A stretch of DNA of 64,000 bases from Lycocorax pyrrhopterus obiensis (lineage: Eukaryota; Chordata; Aves; Passeriformes; Paradisaeidae). This document shows, piece by piece, positions 25,111-36,849 of the stretch. Position 1 is the first letter of the stretch, and every line of letters begins with the position of its first letter. Position numbers and translations under genes: made by a program. The DNA lies in NCBI GenBank assembly GCA_014706295.1, contig JACSVZ010000002.1, forward strand, positions 19,204,494 to 19,268,493. The letters run 5' to 3'. The notes under the pieces are model-generated. The model did no database searches, was not told where the DNA came from, and was given only the letters and a program-made list of their open reading frames with translations.

Positions 25111-25892
25111 AAACAAGAATCAGAAATGGTGACTAATTTTCAGGCCCCGAACTAAAAAGCTTATTATGGCATGTAGGTATTTGTTCCAGTTATTGATTCC
25201 AAGTATTCAGTGCTTCATTTTGCTGAAATGAATCATACGTTTACATCTCTATGTTCTGACCAAGACCTTACTAGTAGCACTATGCATCAGATATCAAATA
25301 CAACATCTACAATTGGCATAATTCCCCCCTCCCCCCCATTACATATATTGAGGTTCTTGAATCCATCATTTCTGCCCTACATATAAAAAAGAAGGGAATC
25401 TATGCTGTCCAAAATGAAACCTAAAGTAATGCCAAAAAGTAAAAGGCAATGCCAGAATATGCTTGGATACCTTAAATCAGGAGTGTCTTAATATATCTTG
25501 GAAGTGATTTATGTCAAGTCCCTCCTTGAAGAAATACTGAAAACTGGCAGAAAGATCATAATTTATTAATAGTTTACTGTTGACTTCTCTTGGCAGTACA
25601 TGCCATGGATGCAAAACAGATTCCTCAGTGACTAATGCCTTCTAGCTCCCTTTTAAAACTATCAAGTGGTTATTGCATGGTTGTCTCCTGGAGGAATATT
25701 ATGAGGTGAAGTTTTGACCCTTTTACTTTCCTCAGGTTCTTGTTCCAACTGAGAGTTTATATACAAGTCAGAGAAGCTGCTTACTTTTGTATAAACCAGT
25801 AGAGGTTGGGACTTGACATTTTCACTTTTAAATAAGTCTTATGGTAAAGATGCTGCTTTAGTTGCTATTTAGAAGCTCTCAGCTTATGTTCC

Positions 25893-25923
25893 TGTATATA
25901 TATGTGTGTGTGTGTATATATAC
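25893..25923. repeat. (TA)n(TG)n(TA)n microsatellite
   Basis: A short dinucleotide array with TG repeats in the middle is flanked on both sides by GTATATATA. This makes the ends inverted-repeat-like. It is a simple polymorphic-type repeat with no other function implied. Confidence 0.85.
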
Positions 25924-26387
25924 ATCTACCGCTCACCATTATAAGAGAGAAATTAAAAGCTGACTGACACTGTGTTGTTTAGAATTTAATTGTGGATTTG
26001 TAGGACAAAGTGGAAAGCAGAGATAACTGCAGTTGTGTGGGTTCTTTACCTGAAATGAAACCACTGTTTTACCCGAAAAGAAACCAGCTCATTTGTTCTG
26101 CCCCATACTCTCCTTACGCTGACAGAAGTGTCTGTACAGCCATACAGTGAATCAAATCCAGCAAATCCACGGCATGACCACAGGTAACTCCCAAACAAAA
26201 TAAGTTAATTTTGACCTTTGTCAATTCTCCATCCCAGGTCCTTGCGCAGCTGATGAATGCAAGCTGATACTCAGTAGTAGAGATTAGCCAGGAAAAAGTC
26301 CTGTCAGACCTTATTAATAGAAGATAAATTTCTGGGTAGGGAATCTTTCTCCAATGAGACTGTGGCATTGTTTTCATTGCTGTTTCC

Positions 26388-26449
26388 CAGAATGTAGCAC
26401 ATATTTTTAAAAAATTAACAGAATGTAGCACATCTTTTTAAAAAATTAA
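26388..26449. repeat. 31-bp tandem duplication
   Basis: Two copies at 26388-26418 and 26419-26449 both start CAGAATGTAGCACAT and end TTTTTAAAAAATTAA. They differ at one base (A or C after CACAT). The near identity points to a recent slippage or duplication event. Confidence 0.92.
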
Positions 26450-28556
26450 AATATATAGGTCTGGGTTTTGGGTTTTTTAGTAAAAGGTTTTTTCCTGGCT
26501 CTTAGGGTATTTACAATTAAAGAGAAATGAAGTTTCAGTCTTGGTGAAGAACTGTAATAGAAACAGTAGTAAAAGCTGGACATCCTACCTTACTAACACC
26601 AGTTAAATTCCATCAAATATAGGCATATAAGAAGCTCTGGTGTGGTGTTTCACTGCAGATGTCATGTTGCTCTGTTGCTGTCATGGTACATTTGTCCAAT
26701 GTAGGTGAGGTTTGAGAGAAAGCATAGCCACTGGTTCACATAGTATGATATCAGTAAGAATTTTAAAGTCAAATTTTGTGTGAAGGTAGAAACCTAACCA
26801 TTAGAATTTAAATTCTTCTGGCGATGTTTTGAGCTTGTTCCTACTCTATAAGCTAAGCAGCCTGCTGTTTGAAGGTTGTTTCCTAAGATTCTTAAGATAA
26901 AAAAGGGATCTTTTGCTGGCTAAATGTACCTAAGGTATGCTAAGCTAACTAGCCTTGCAGCAGAAAAACCTTCTGTACCATCAGTAAATACCTGCATCTT
27001 GTTTTATGTAATCCCTACAATATTAATGGGATAATATTAGAGATCTATGTATATAAATAATGTATCATTTCATGTTAGTGTTCATTGCTTTCAAGGTCTA
27101 TATTTAGAAACAAGCACTTACACCACTTCTGCTTGGGCCAGCAGTCATGAGAACACAAAAAAATTATAAATGTTTGGTTGCATGTGTTGTGATTTCCCAC
27201 TCAGATATGATAATGCAAATTATAGAGCCAGCTCCCGCTATAGGCATTGAAAAACATGTAGGGAATTTCGTCTCTCTCTGATGACAATTCTCTCCCTTCC
27301 TTGTTCCTGACCTGTGGGCATAAACTGATTACAATAATAGAGTCGTTACCTTCAGTATTTTATTTTTCCCCTGCAGGAATCTAAATACATTTTCTTCATC
27401 AAAGAAAAGATCATGAATGAGAATGACTACTTTATAAAACAAGACATTATAAAAGGAAAGGAAACAGTATTTGAATGCCTAAACTTTCTGCAGGCAAACC
27501 CAATTAGCAATAAAGGAGCTTTGACTTTATGGGAAAACTATCATGGTAACTCTATTAGAATGGAAACCAGACTATTTTCAGACTTTATCCCTTTAAAAAT
27601 CTTATGGCCATTTGCATGTTTTTTACTATTGAATTTCCAACCTATTCATCAAGAGACAGACACTTTACACATTAAATTATGCTTTTGTGTGTGTATATTC
27701 AATAGGTCTTTTCACTCCTGTAAATCCACTATTAGTCCTATTACAACGTTTGCTTATATCTTTTTTGTGTCAGGAAGCTTCTTTCTATTCAAGTCTGCAT
27801 GAAGCAACAACATTTCCTGATTTCATACAGTCCTAGTATATCAGAGCAACCCACTGAGCAGTTGTTCAGCTGTGAATTAGCTGTATTAATTCCTTGGTCC
27901 TTCGCCCATTGTACGTGCTTGGGCACTCAGTGTGGGAGAAGTCCCAACTTTCCCATCACAGCAGTTCTGGGAGGTGCTTCCCTCCCCCTTCTGCTCAGCA
28001 AATGGGCACCTACCTAAAATGTCTTTGGTGACGATGAAGGCTTGCTGTCTTAATTTTAAACCTGACATACCCAGTGTATGGTGTAATTCAGGCTTTGTCT
28101 ATCTTGTGTCCTGAGATGCAAGAGGGCAAGACTTTATAAAGCTTTGTGTGGTTCTCTGTCTCCTCTCTGTCATCCCAGCAAGTGAGTACCTCATGAATCA
28201 TTTATGTATGATTTTTTTCCAGTTAAGATATACTATGGCCACAAGAGCTTGAAAATGCATGCATTTAAATATATTTAAAGGATTTTTAAATTAAATTGAC
28301 ATATACAAAGTCCTTTGAGAGGTCTGAGTGAGGTTCTCTCTCTGAGAGAGACTACAATTTAATAAAAGCACCAGGACTCCATAATAGATTTTATGTCTGA
28401 AATACAAAGTTCCAAACTTACAGTGCATCCCAGAATGACCATAAATCATCATTATTTCTAAGCAGATAATGAGAAATTATTTGTAAACATGCCTTAATTG
28501 GACACACACTACTGATTCATTCTTTTATTTTACAGCTTTGGTGAGAAGCAGGCAGT

Positions 28557-28574
28557 AAAAAAAAAAAAAAAAAG
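28557..28574. repeat. A18 homopolymer
   Basis: An 18-base A run follows GGCAGT. It could be the tail of an old retroposed sequence, but nothing recognisable precedes it and no flanking duplication was seen. I leave it as a simple repeat. Confidence 0.8.
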
Positions 28575-29550
28575 AAACTGAATGAGCTTTGAAGACTTAA
28601 TTCTGTCAGCCGGGATTTTTCAAATGGAGAAAAAAAGAAAGAGCAGCCTTTGCAAACTCAAAACATGTAGTTTTCCTCTGATTCATCACTCTGATATTCA
28701 CTTTATGTCTAGAAGGGGAATCTGGCCAAAGTGAGCACCCCTTGTCCCCCTGTCAGTAGAAGCAGTTTTGGTTGTATCAAATGAAGTTCGTACAACATAA
28801 TGCTTTGCTGGCTTTGGAGCTCAGGCAGCAGCTGGATATTTGAACAATTATAAGGGGCAGTGGAAAGACCACTCTAAAAGCACAGCCTTGAACCCTGTGC
28901 AGTGTGGAAGGATGACATGAGGCAGAGTATATGAATCACAAAAACCTCTCAACTCTTCTGCAGAAGAATGTGGCTTTTGGGAGGTGGTATGGGAAGCAGG
29001 GGGGAAATACTGTCCTGAATATAAATTTTGTGAAGTCAAAGTAATTTCCAGTAGCTCTAGAAGGGCAGCATGCTTTAGTAAGATCTTGGAACTATTATAA
29101 TAGAAATGCATTTTTAGAGACAGCAGTAGGTGATAGAGTCTGTAGGGTAAACAAGGACAGGCGATAGCACAACATTTTGAGATTTCATGCTGCCACTCAC
29201 TCCAGGGAAACAGAATTTACCTAAGTTCAAAGAACTTCAGAAATAGGCATAATCTAAATGTAGAGAGCATTAAAAAAGAATAAAGCCAAAATTCTGTGCT
29301 GATTTATTTATTCTGCTAGCCAGCACTTTCAGCTTATGGCTAGACTATTAATATTCTGAGAACAGAAAAAGAGACCTTTTCTTGACAGCTGTTTCCATAG
29401 CTCCTGCCTCATTGTGTCCTTGTTTGATAGTAATTGAAGATGGCTTTTGAAAGTGTCATAACTGCCACACTAGCTTAAACATGATAAAATAATAATAATG
29501 AATTTATTTTCAGGCAATTGGATAATTTATGGAGTACTGTGTGATGGTCC

Positions 29551-29747
29551 GGTATAATAATAACACTTAGCATTTTTATATGTTCTTTGTGCTTTGTAGC
29601 TATCAGTCAGTCAATACAACATCTTTATGAGGTAGATGGGTAAACTGCAGTGCTCTTCTTTTACAATGAGCGAAATAAGACAAAAGGCAAAGGAGTGCCT
29701 GAGGCCATGCAATCAGAAAGTTGCAGAATTCGGATTAAACCTGGGGG
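29551..29747 (+). mobile_element. Ancient MIR-type SINE
   Basis: The order of motifs follows the MIR / CORE-SINE consensus. AATAATAATAACACTTAGCA is followed by a block ending CATCTTTATGAGGTAGATGGG, then a degraded CCATTTTACAGATGAGGAAACTGAGG equivalent (TTTTACAATGAGCGAAATAAG), then GGCCATGCAATCAGAAAGTTGCAGAATTCGG with its ATTAAACCTGG end. The divergence is heavy, as expected for an element inserted before or early in amniote history. MIR copies are rare but known in birds. The match is from memory of the consensus and not from an alignment. Confidence 0.75.
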
Positions 29748-31099
29748 AAATATACGAACATTTACTTCATTGATGATATTTGTTCTGCATATGTGGCAAA
29801 TAAACTAAGAGGGATGCAAAGTTCCCTGTTAATAGAGAGATGGAGAGACGTAGATTTTTTTTTTTAATAGCAGACTATCTTCAGTGGAACTGTAAGTGCT
29901 TTATTTAAATGTTTTTTTAAAGCTGCTCTCTGAACTGTTAACTTTGCCAGCTCAATGTAAAATAAAACAGACATAGAATGAATTTTATCTAGATCATGTA
30001 CCAAAGTAATCACTTTAGTAAAAAATTCATCCAGGACCTTTTAAGTACCTGAATCCATACAGTGAATTTTTGTTTGCTGCCTTATCTGATGTATCTTTGA
30101 GATGAAGATTAACATGTATTTTTATTAACAAGATCAAAGCATACTTCTGAAATCATTGATAGGCATTGTGACTTCTTTGTCCTCTGCCTTTTAGTGAAAA
30201 GGAGATGGAGCTGATAACAAAGCAGAGTACTTGATGGACAATCAGGCACACAGGTAGTAACTTTTTGATTAACCAGCTAATCTTCACCTGTAAGGTGCTG
30301 TGTATCTCTACATTCTTATCTTGCTGCAATAAGGATATCTGACTAATAGAGCATTCTATAAATTAATGGAAAGACAAAAGTCATGTGAGTAAAGGTATCC
30401 ATTTGTTATAAGGTATCTTAATACAATAATTTTATTAAATGAATACTTTTTTTTCAGATTACCCCCACATACTTATGTGTTGTGTCTAAAATGTTTCTAG
30501 GATCTGAGTTAACTCATTACCAGCTATTTCAGGAATCACCCTTGAACATGAGACACCTTGACCTTTTGGGTCAGACTCTTAAATTGAAAATTAAATATGC
30601 CAGCTGGAAGGCAGAGGTAGTGTTTTTCAAAGGGGCTCCTGGTAGAAGAGCAACTTGTCTGTGTCCCAGGCAATGGCTTCAAGCATCTGTTGAATTCAAA
30701 GCACTTTACTGGCCTGCTAGATATAGATGTCTCTCCTAATTGTGCTGGTTTTCCTGCTTTGTCTTGTCCAATCCTGCTGTACACTGTTATGATCTGTAGT
30801 GAAGACATACCCTTATTTTCTTCCCTGACTGAAAATATTTCAGTCAGGTAACTTTGAAAATGTCACTTTAAGTGGTTTACTGCATAGAGTGTGCATACAC
30901 ATGGCATGGCACCTGTACTACAAAAAAAATACAAAGAGCAACAGTTGTAAAACGGTTGGGAGGAGCCATTATGATGTCTTGCACCATCATCCCATCAGTC
31001 CTGGTGAGGGCAGGGATGGGGGAGGTAAACACCTAGGTCCTGCATGCACAATTTGTATGGGGCATTCCCTGAGATTTAGGGAAGGAGTGTTGTTAGTAC
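29748..31099. other. Intergenic, no gene recognised
   Basis: AT-rich sequence with no coding support. The one notable structure is a perfect 11-bp-arm inverted repeat at 30824-30848. The open frame that runs into the CR1 fragment from 30889 is not CR1-like until about 31100. Confidence 0.65.
30824..30848. repeat. Perfect inverted repeat, 11-bp arms
   Basis: CCTGACTGAAA, three bases (ATA), then TTTCAGTCAGG. The arms are exact reverse complements and would form a short hairpin or a palindromic protein site. No T-run follows and no gene is adjacent, so a terminator role is not suggested. Confidence 0.9.
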
Positions 31100-31794
31100 T
31101 CTGTTGTTACCATTACATACGGAAGTCCATGCGGCTGGATGGGATCCACCCAAGGGTTCTGAGGGAGCTGGCAGAAGTGCTCATTGAGCCCCTTTCCACC
31201 ATCTACCAGCAGCCCTGGCTGACCAAGAAGGTTCCAGTTGACAGGAGACAAAAAAATGTGATGCCCATCTACAAGGGCTGGAAGAATGATTTAGGGAACT
31301 ACATGCTTGTCAGTATGATCTTGGTGCCAAGGAAGCTCATGGAGCCAATCATGTTAAGTGCCATCACATGGCAGGACAACTGGGGGATCAGGCCCAGCCA
31401 GCATGGGTTTGTGAAAGGCAGGTCCTGCTTGACTGACCTGACAAGGTCTCCTGTGACAACGTGACCTGCTTGGTGGATGAGGGAAATGCTGTGGTTGTGT
31501 CTAACTGGACTTTAGTAAAGCCTTTGACACCATTTCCCACATCATCTCCTTCAGAAACTGGCTGCTCATGGCAGATTGGATATTAGTTAAAATTTCTGCA
31601 CCAAAAGGGTTTTTCAGCGCTGGAACAGGCTGCCCAGGGAAGTGGTTGAATTGCCATCCTGGAGGCTATTTAAAAGACACGTAGATGTGACACTTAGGGT
31701 TTAGCAGTGAGCTTGGCAGCACTGGGTTAATGGTTGGACTTAAGGATCTTAGAGGTCTTTTCCAACCTTAATGATTTTATGATTCTATGATTCC
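31100..31794 (+). mobile_element. CR1 LINE fragment (RT part plus 3' end, internally deleted)
   Basis: CR1 is the dominant avian non-LTR retrotransposon. The frame up to 31464 keeps the N-terminal part of the reverse transcriptase: KSM-LDGIHPRVLRELAEVL, a VMPIYKG block, a degraded NYxxVSxxxxxxKLMEPI block and the SQHGFVKGRSCLTDL motif. After a frameshift the text continues as the segment that normally encodes DFSKAFDT (catalytic region), here CTGGACTTTAGTAAAGCCTTTGA's equivalent with lesions. At about 31572 it jumps straight to the CR1 3'UTR (GATTGGATATTAG..., GGAACAGGCTGCCCAGGGAAG, CTTAGAGGTCTTTTCCAACC). It ends in the ATTCTATGATTC repeat. The central RT is missing, so it is dead. The 5' truncation is typical of CR1. 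Confidence 0.93.
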
Positions 31795-34209
31795 ATTAAT
31801 TGCTGCGAAACAGAGTGGTGAGTTGGACGTGGAGGCTTTTGTCCCTGTCCTTTCACAGAAAGAAAGAAGAAATAAGATTCATTCTACTTTAGTTTAGTAC
31901 TTGATTCAGGTGCTTATACACAACTCACATACACTGGGGTTTCCCACCTGACCTTCAGCTGCCAGTGCAGTGGGGCACAAGTCTCTCTTAAATCCTGTCT
32001 TATCTATAGCCGTAGATAAATAAACTCTGTCCTAAGAATCAGCCATGCAAATGTCAGCTTCAGCTGAGTTGATCACTATAAGGCTCTATTTATAGTCAAT
32101 GCAAAGAGCAGAGTTGTGGGATGAGGTTTTTCTGACCTACTTTGAAAGTCTTCCTTAGAATGAGAAGAATGGCACCCTGGAGTCTAATGAGCATTAACTT
32201 GTTCTCCATCGACTGGAGTGGGCCAGGAGGGCTGGCTTTGGTGTGTTTGCACTAGACATGTGCAATCATAATTGTGAGAATCTCATTGAGTGTGACTGAG
32301 CACGGAGTAGCCTGGGGCAGTTTGAGGCAGCTGATCCATCACTTTGTTATTGGTTTCTTGGGATGTCACTTTGCCTTAAGTTGAAATAAACTGCAGAAGC
32401 CCTTCTGTGTGCAAGCCAGACTGCAAGGTGGAGGCTTGCCACAAGATTCCCCAGGTGCAGCATATTCAGCAGTTCTGCAAGAAATTTTAATTCCTTTTTT
32501 GGTTGTAGAATCAGAGGAATTTAAGCATAGAATTCAGAATGCAGGTAGTTCTCCTGCATAAACTTGGCAAGAACTTATAATCAGTTCAGCTGCTGTTTTC
32601 AGGCAGAAATTATCCATCTGTACTGCTGATTAATATGGCTGCTGACTTAACCAATATTAACAGGCCTTGCTGAAGAGATATTATTACATTAGAAGTGATT
32701 AAAGATACATTCCAAACAGCAATGATTCTTGGAACCATACTTGCTATTGAAATGTTGACAACATTGATACCAGGATTTTAATATCCTGCTTGATAATTAA
32801 ACTTCTGTCTGGCACAGATTTCCTCTGGGTCTGCTCTATGGGATCCAAATATTACTTCTCAGTTACTGAGGAGAATTATATTCATGTACTGGTCAGTGAA
32901 AGATTGACATTAGTGCTTTTGTCTTGGTAATGTTTCACAAAGATGAGCCTAAAGTAACAAAAAGCAGCTGCCAGCTCAGGAGAAAATTCAGGTTCTCTAG
33001 TGTTTGCATCTTCCAGCTTGTCTTCAGTTTCAGGGTAGAATGCTTCAGGGTACTCTGTGCTGCCAGATTTTCATTTAACAGCGTTGGGGTGGGGAGGGAG
33101 GGGGGAGGGAGGTAGTTAGTCTAAGGAAAAGAAAGAAGATTCATAAAAGAAAACAACAGCAAAGAATGATGAACTCCTTGCAGATGTCAGTGTAGTATGG
33201 CACGTTTTACATGAATTATTGGTGTTGTCAGCTCTTCTTCTGGAGTGTAGAGAAGAATGGGCTCTGCTTCAGTTCACTGCTTAATTCTTCATTTCCTTTA
33301 AAATAAATGAAATGAAAGACAGCTTATTAAAGAGGAGGCATTGTTTGTGTGTTTGGAGGCTGCCGTATAATGATAACTTCTATTTTACTGGTTTTCTAAT
33401 ATTTGTTATTTTTTCAGACTTTTCAATTAAAATATCTTTAGTGTGGCTTTCTAGGGGAAGCAGGGTTGTAGTAACACATTACATGTGTTTGCATAGCTTT
33501 CCAAATCTTCTTCTGGATGAGTTTGTTGACAAATACCCATCCGATGAAGCAAAAGGGGAAGTGCTCTGAATAAACATAATTTTAAAGAAAGTATACAGCC
33601 AAGCTGCAAAGAAAGGCCCTGCGATATCCTAATTGAAAGAAAACTGCAGAGAGAATTCAGACACCAGGTAATCCATAGGCAACAGAAAAAGTAGTGGCTA
33701 TCCTGCTTTCTGAAAACACATCATTTGTTGCTCACACTCTGTTAGATATCAGAGATGGAATTCATGTAAGATAACACTACATATCTACAACATGGACAGC
33801 GAAACCTGAACCATTCCCACTGGAGTTCCTTTGCAATCAGTAAATACACAAATAATGAATAGGTTTTTTTTTCTAGGATAAGAAGAACAATTTTTAACAA
33901 GGGTCTCATTGAGAGTTTCTAGGAAGCTGATGCCCTCAGCAGTCAAATTGAAAGGACACAGATATGGCACAGGCATTTTCATATCTGGCAGGGATATCTC
34001 GTATATTCTAGAGCATGTCACATGGCACTAAATGCCTATGCTTGAGCATCTAAGTTGAACCCTATTAGCCCTAAACTTGGTCAGTGCCTCCTGGTATTAT
34101 ATGCATCCTTTTATGCCATTTTTCCAATGCTATGATCGAGTACAAGATGCTTCCCCTAAATTGCTTCACTTGATATGCTTCTTCTGGGGGTTACCCAAAG
34201 TATCTTGCC
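31795..34209. other. Intergenic, no gene recognised
   Basis: No coding, RNA or repeat family was recognised apart from a G-rich run at 33086-33112. Open frames such as 33312-33569 and 33785-34021 lack support. Confidence 0.7.
33086..33112 (+). other. Potential G-quadruplex tract
   Basis: Runs of four, four, three, six and three G separated by single T or A bases (GGGGTGGGGAGGGAGGGGGG then AGGGAGG) meet the usual G3+ with short-loop pattern. The element stands alone in AT-rich DNA with no visible promoter. Confidence 0.7.
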
Positions 34210-34855
34210 TGAGTATTGAGTCAGAGAAATTGACTTAACAGCATGATACTGTTAAGAAAGCATCCCTTTATTACAACACTGGGGCTGTGGAGGGGTGTCC
34301 CTCCATGGTATGCCCACCTCAACAGTTTTCTTGTGAGTTTATATATCCTTTACATTATGAGACTCCCTGAATTCCCCGTCCAAGTCCTGCCCACTCAGTA
34401 TGTCATCCACATGTACTGTCCATTGTCCGGAACCACAGCTCCTTTTGGGGGTCATTTCTGTGTTGTGGCTCTTAACGTGTGCACTGTTCACATGTGCTGA
34501 CTTAAGGGTCTCTTATTGTTATAAGGCTCTGGCATTCCTCTTTAGGTGGGCACTGTCCCATCTCCCTCTTATCTAGGTGGTTCCCCCTGTTCTTCCTTGA
34601 TTTAGTGTTCTGGAGGGGTATGGGTCTTTGTAACTGGACCCCAGATATGAAGTTTTCCCTTATCTTCACGGCCCCTTGTTGTCTTTGTCCTCAAGCAGTT
34701 TCCTGTTGCAGAGTAGTACTTAAACAGCTAAGCAAAAATGTTAGACTTATATTTACGAAGTTACATAGTTTAAACAGAAGTACTAAATTAAGCATAGCTA
34801 TAAAATTCTTTGTATAGCGCCTTCAATATTTCCCCTGCCTCTTATGCCCAGTACA
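34210..34855 (-). mobile_element. Solo LTR of a second endogenous retrovirus, inverted
   Basis: Read on the minus strand, the block has the architecture of a retroviral LTR. A U3 of about 500 bp comes first, then a TATA box (ATATATAAACTC, 34337-34348). About 70 bp downstream is AATAAA (34272-34267) within GTGTTGTAATAAAGGG, and then a U5 ending CTCAATACTCA. The likely terminal TG..CA lies at 34855 and 34210. Alternative ends at 34850 and 34217 are possible, and the flanks there (GTAT/GTAC) only partly match. No primer-binding site or gag/pol sequence lies beyond it, so it looks like a solo LTR. The promoter elements are visibly better preserved than those in the LTR at 24.6 kb. The exact family is not identified. 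Confidence 0.7.
34338..34348 (-). promoter_or_regulatory. LTR TATA box
   Basis: GGATATATAAA is read on the minus strand inside the LTR. Its distance to the AATAAA at 34272-34267 fits a short R region. Any transcript would run towards lower coordinates, antisense to NEBL. Activity is unknown. Confidence 0.5.
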
Positions 34856-36451
34856 GCCCTTCTTTTGGCAGCAGCAGAGGCCACACTTGGTTATGTAAAA
34901 CTTTTAAAACATACTAACTCATGTTCTATTCAGAATCCTTTTGAAGAACAATGAGTGAGATATTGAGTAACTGTCTCTAACAGACAGAACTTTATTGGAG
35001 AAGGAAGAAGAAAAATAAATCAACTATAATTATGGTAATCTGAATGGCTGATGGCAGGGAAGATGACCAGAATCTTTGGTCTTTTTCCTCACTGTGCTGG
35101 AGAGCTGTGCTGTTTGGTGCGCTCAGCACCAGCTGCATTCACCCTTAGTTGTGCCACCTAATGTTGTTCCTCACCAGCTTCTGCATCCTTATTCACTGTT
35201 CTGTTCTTTCTCAATGTTTTCTGTCTGAATGTTCTATTCTTTCTCAAACATAAGAAATGAGACAACATACCTAATTCCCATTGATTTCCAATTGGTTTCA
35301 GTACAAATGGGACACATAGACAGAAATTAGATTCCCAAGTACCTTCCATGAATGTGGATCTTCCTATTCTCAAAAGACCAAGTTGAGGAGAACAGAAAAC
35401 GGAAAGGAATAATAAGGGTTTTTTGCAACATGAACTTATTTTCTTAGATGTTTTCCAAATTATTTTGAAATGTATTTTGAGGTATTTCTGTCTCTGCATA
35501 AGGAAATATTCTAAGAGGCTAGTGCAAGTTCTATTATTCCAGTCATAGATGGGAGAGACGGTATGGAAAAAGCTGTGCCTCTCATAATTTAAATCTTAGT
35601 GTCAGGTTCCTAGGGATTTAGGAGTGGCTGCGTTTAATCTTGAAATGGGAGGTTCTGATGTTCTGTGTGTAGACGTTATAGGTAATTTATAAAGATATGT
35701 ATTTTTAATTGATTGCTAAATTGGGGCTTTATAGAACAGTTTTGCCATTATTGTTCAGGGTGACATTGAATAATTATATAATTTTGATTTCAGAAGGACA
35801 AAGTCTTCTATTTCTTTTGATAACAGCATATTTAACAGGTGTATTGTAGACTATTAATTCTTCCACAAAATTTGCCTTATAGCTTTATCTAGTAGTTTTT
35901 CTGTCAAGCTGAAAATGAATGGCTAAAACTTGAAGGGGGTGAAGGAGAATGTTCATAATTATGCAAATACAACTTTGCAATAAAAGGAGATTTTGCTCTC
36001 TAGAGGGATCTGACAGGAGTTTATGCAGCAGAGGTTTGTAAGACTGTGTAGATAAATGACGATGATATACAGCCTTCAATATTTAAGTCTGCAGCTCATC
36101 CATTTTAACAGGACTCTTTGGACAGAGAACTCTTTTCAGACCTTTGTTTAGAGTGCAAAAAGTTGAACATCTGATTGAGCCAAGGTGTCCCTCTGAGCTA
36201 CAGGTAGGCCAGTTTTCTGTGACTGACAGCAAATATGGCTATTGCCACATCCAGCTGCCTGTGATGCCTCAGGTCTATTAACGTTGTATGATTTATAGAG
36301 CATAGAGCAGGAGTTCACTTCGTCATGAGTCTGGTAAGAGGTCTGAACTCTTGCTTCTTGGTCTGTAATAAAAACAGTTAAATTGCATTGACACAATATC
36401 TTCTTGCTTTGGGGTTAGTGTGTAACTGTATGTATATTCTGTGTATGCAAC

Positions 36452-36475
36452 ATTATCAATGTAATCATTGATAAT
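36452..36475. repeat. Perfect inverted repeat, 10-bp arms
   Basis: ATTATCAATG and CATTGATAAT flank TAAT. Each arm carries ATCAAT/ATTGAT, the kind of core bound by Onecut/homeodomain factors. A regulatory role is only a guess. Confidence 0.85.
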
Positions 36476-36849
36476 TTTATGTTCTGTGGTCTTGCTTGAA
36501 AAGACCATGTGTCATCATGTAGGAATCCTGGAAGGTTTGTATTTTCTATGTCATCATAAAATTAAAAATTATTGTGATCAATGAGGACAGATTTTAATAT
36601 TTAAGTTGTTGATACACAGGAATATATATTATTACAAAAAATTCAATCACCACTAAAGAGAAGGACAAATCCAGTCTTTTGAGGAAGACTGACAGGAATG
36701 GTGTATCTAGAGAAGAGTTAGTGAACTGAGTTTAAAGCTGTCAATGTATAATATCCTCCCAGTGGACTTTATTAAATATTTTGACAGGATTCAAAGTCAG
36801 GATTAACACTTCCCCGTTTTTGCAAAAAGAAAGCAGAGAATCAGATTCC

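Larger units (their letters stand above)
25111..29550. other. Intergenic, no gene recognised
   Basis: This AT-rich stretch holds a C-run cluster (25323-25338), a TA/TG microsatellite (25893-25923), a 31-bp tandem duplication (26388-26449) and an 18-base A run (28557-28574). The longest non-repeat open frame, at 27413-27802 with 129 codons, has no recognisable motif and no splice or family support. I treat it as chance. Confidence 0.7.

Noticed and set aside
27413..27802. 129-codon ORF on +
   Set aside because: No recognised motif, no splice context, AT-driven composition; compatible with chance in 64 kb.
28551..28620. A18 run as the tail of a processed pseudogene
   Set aside because: No gene-like sequence before it and no flanking target duplication found.
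30889..31464. 191-codon ORF, the longest in the window
   Set aside because: The recognisable part is CR1 reverse transcriptase, degraded and cut off; it is not a host gene.
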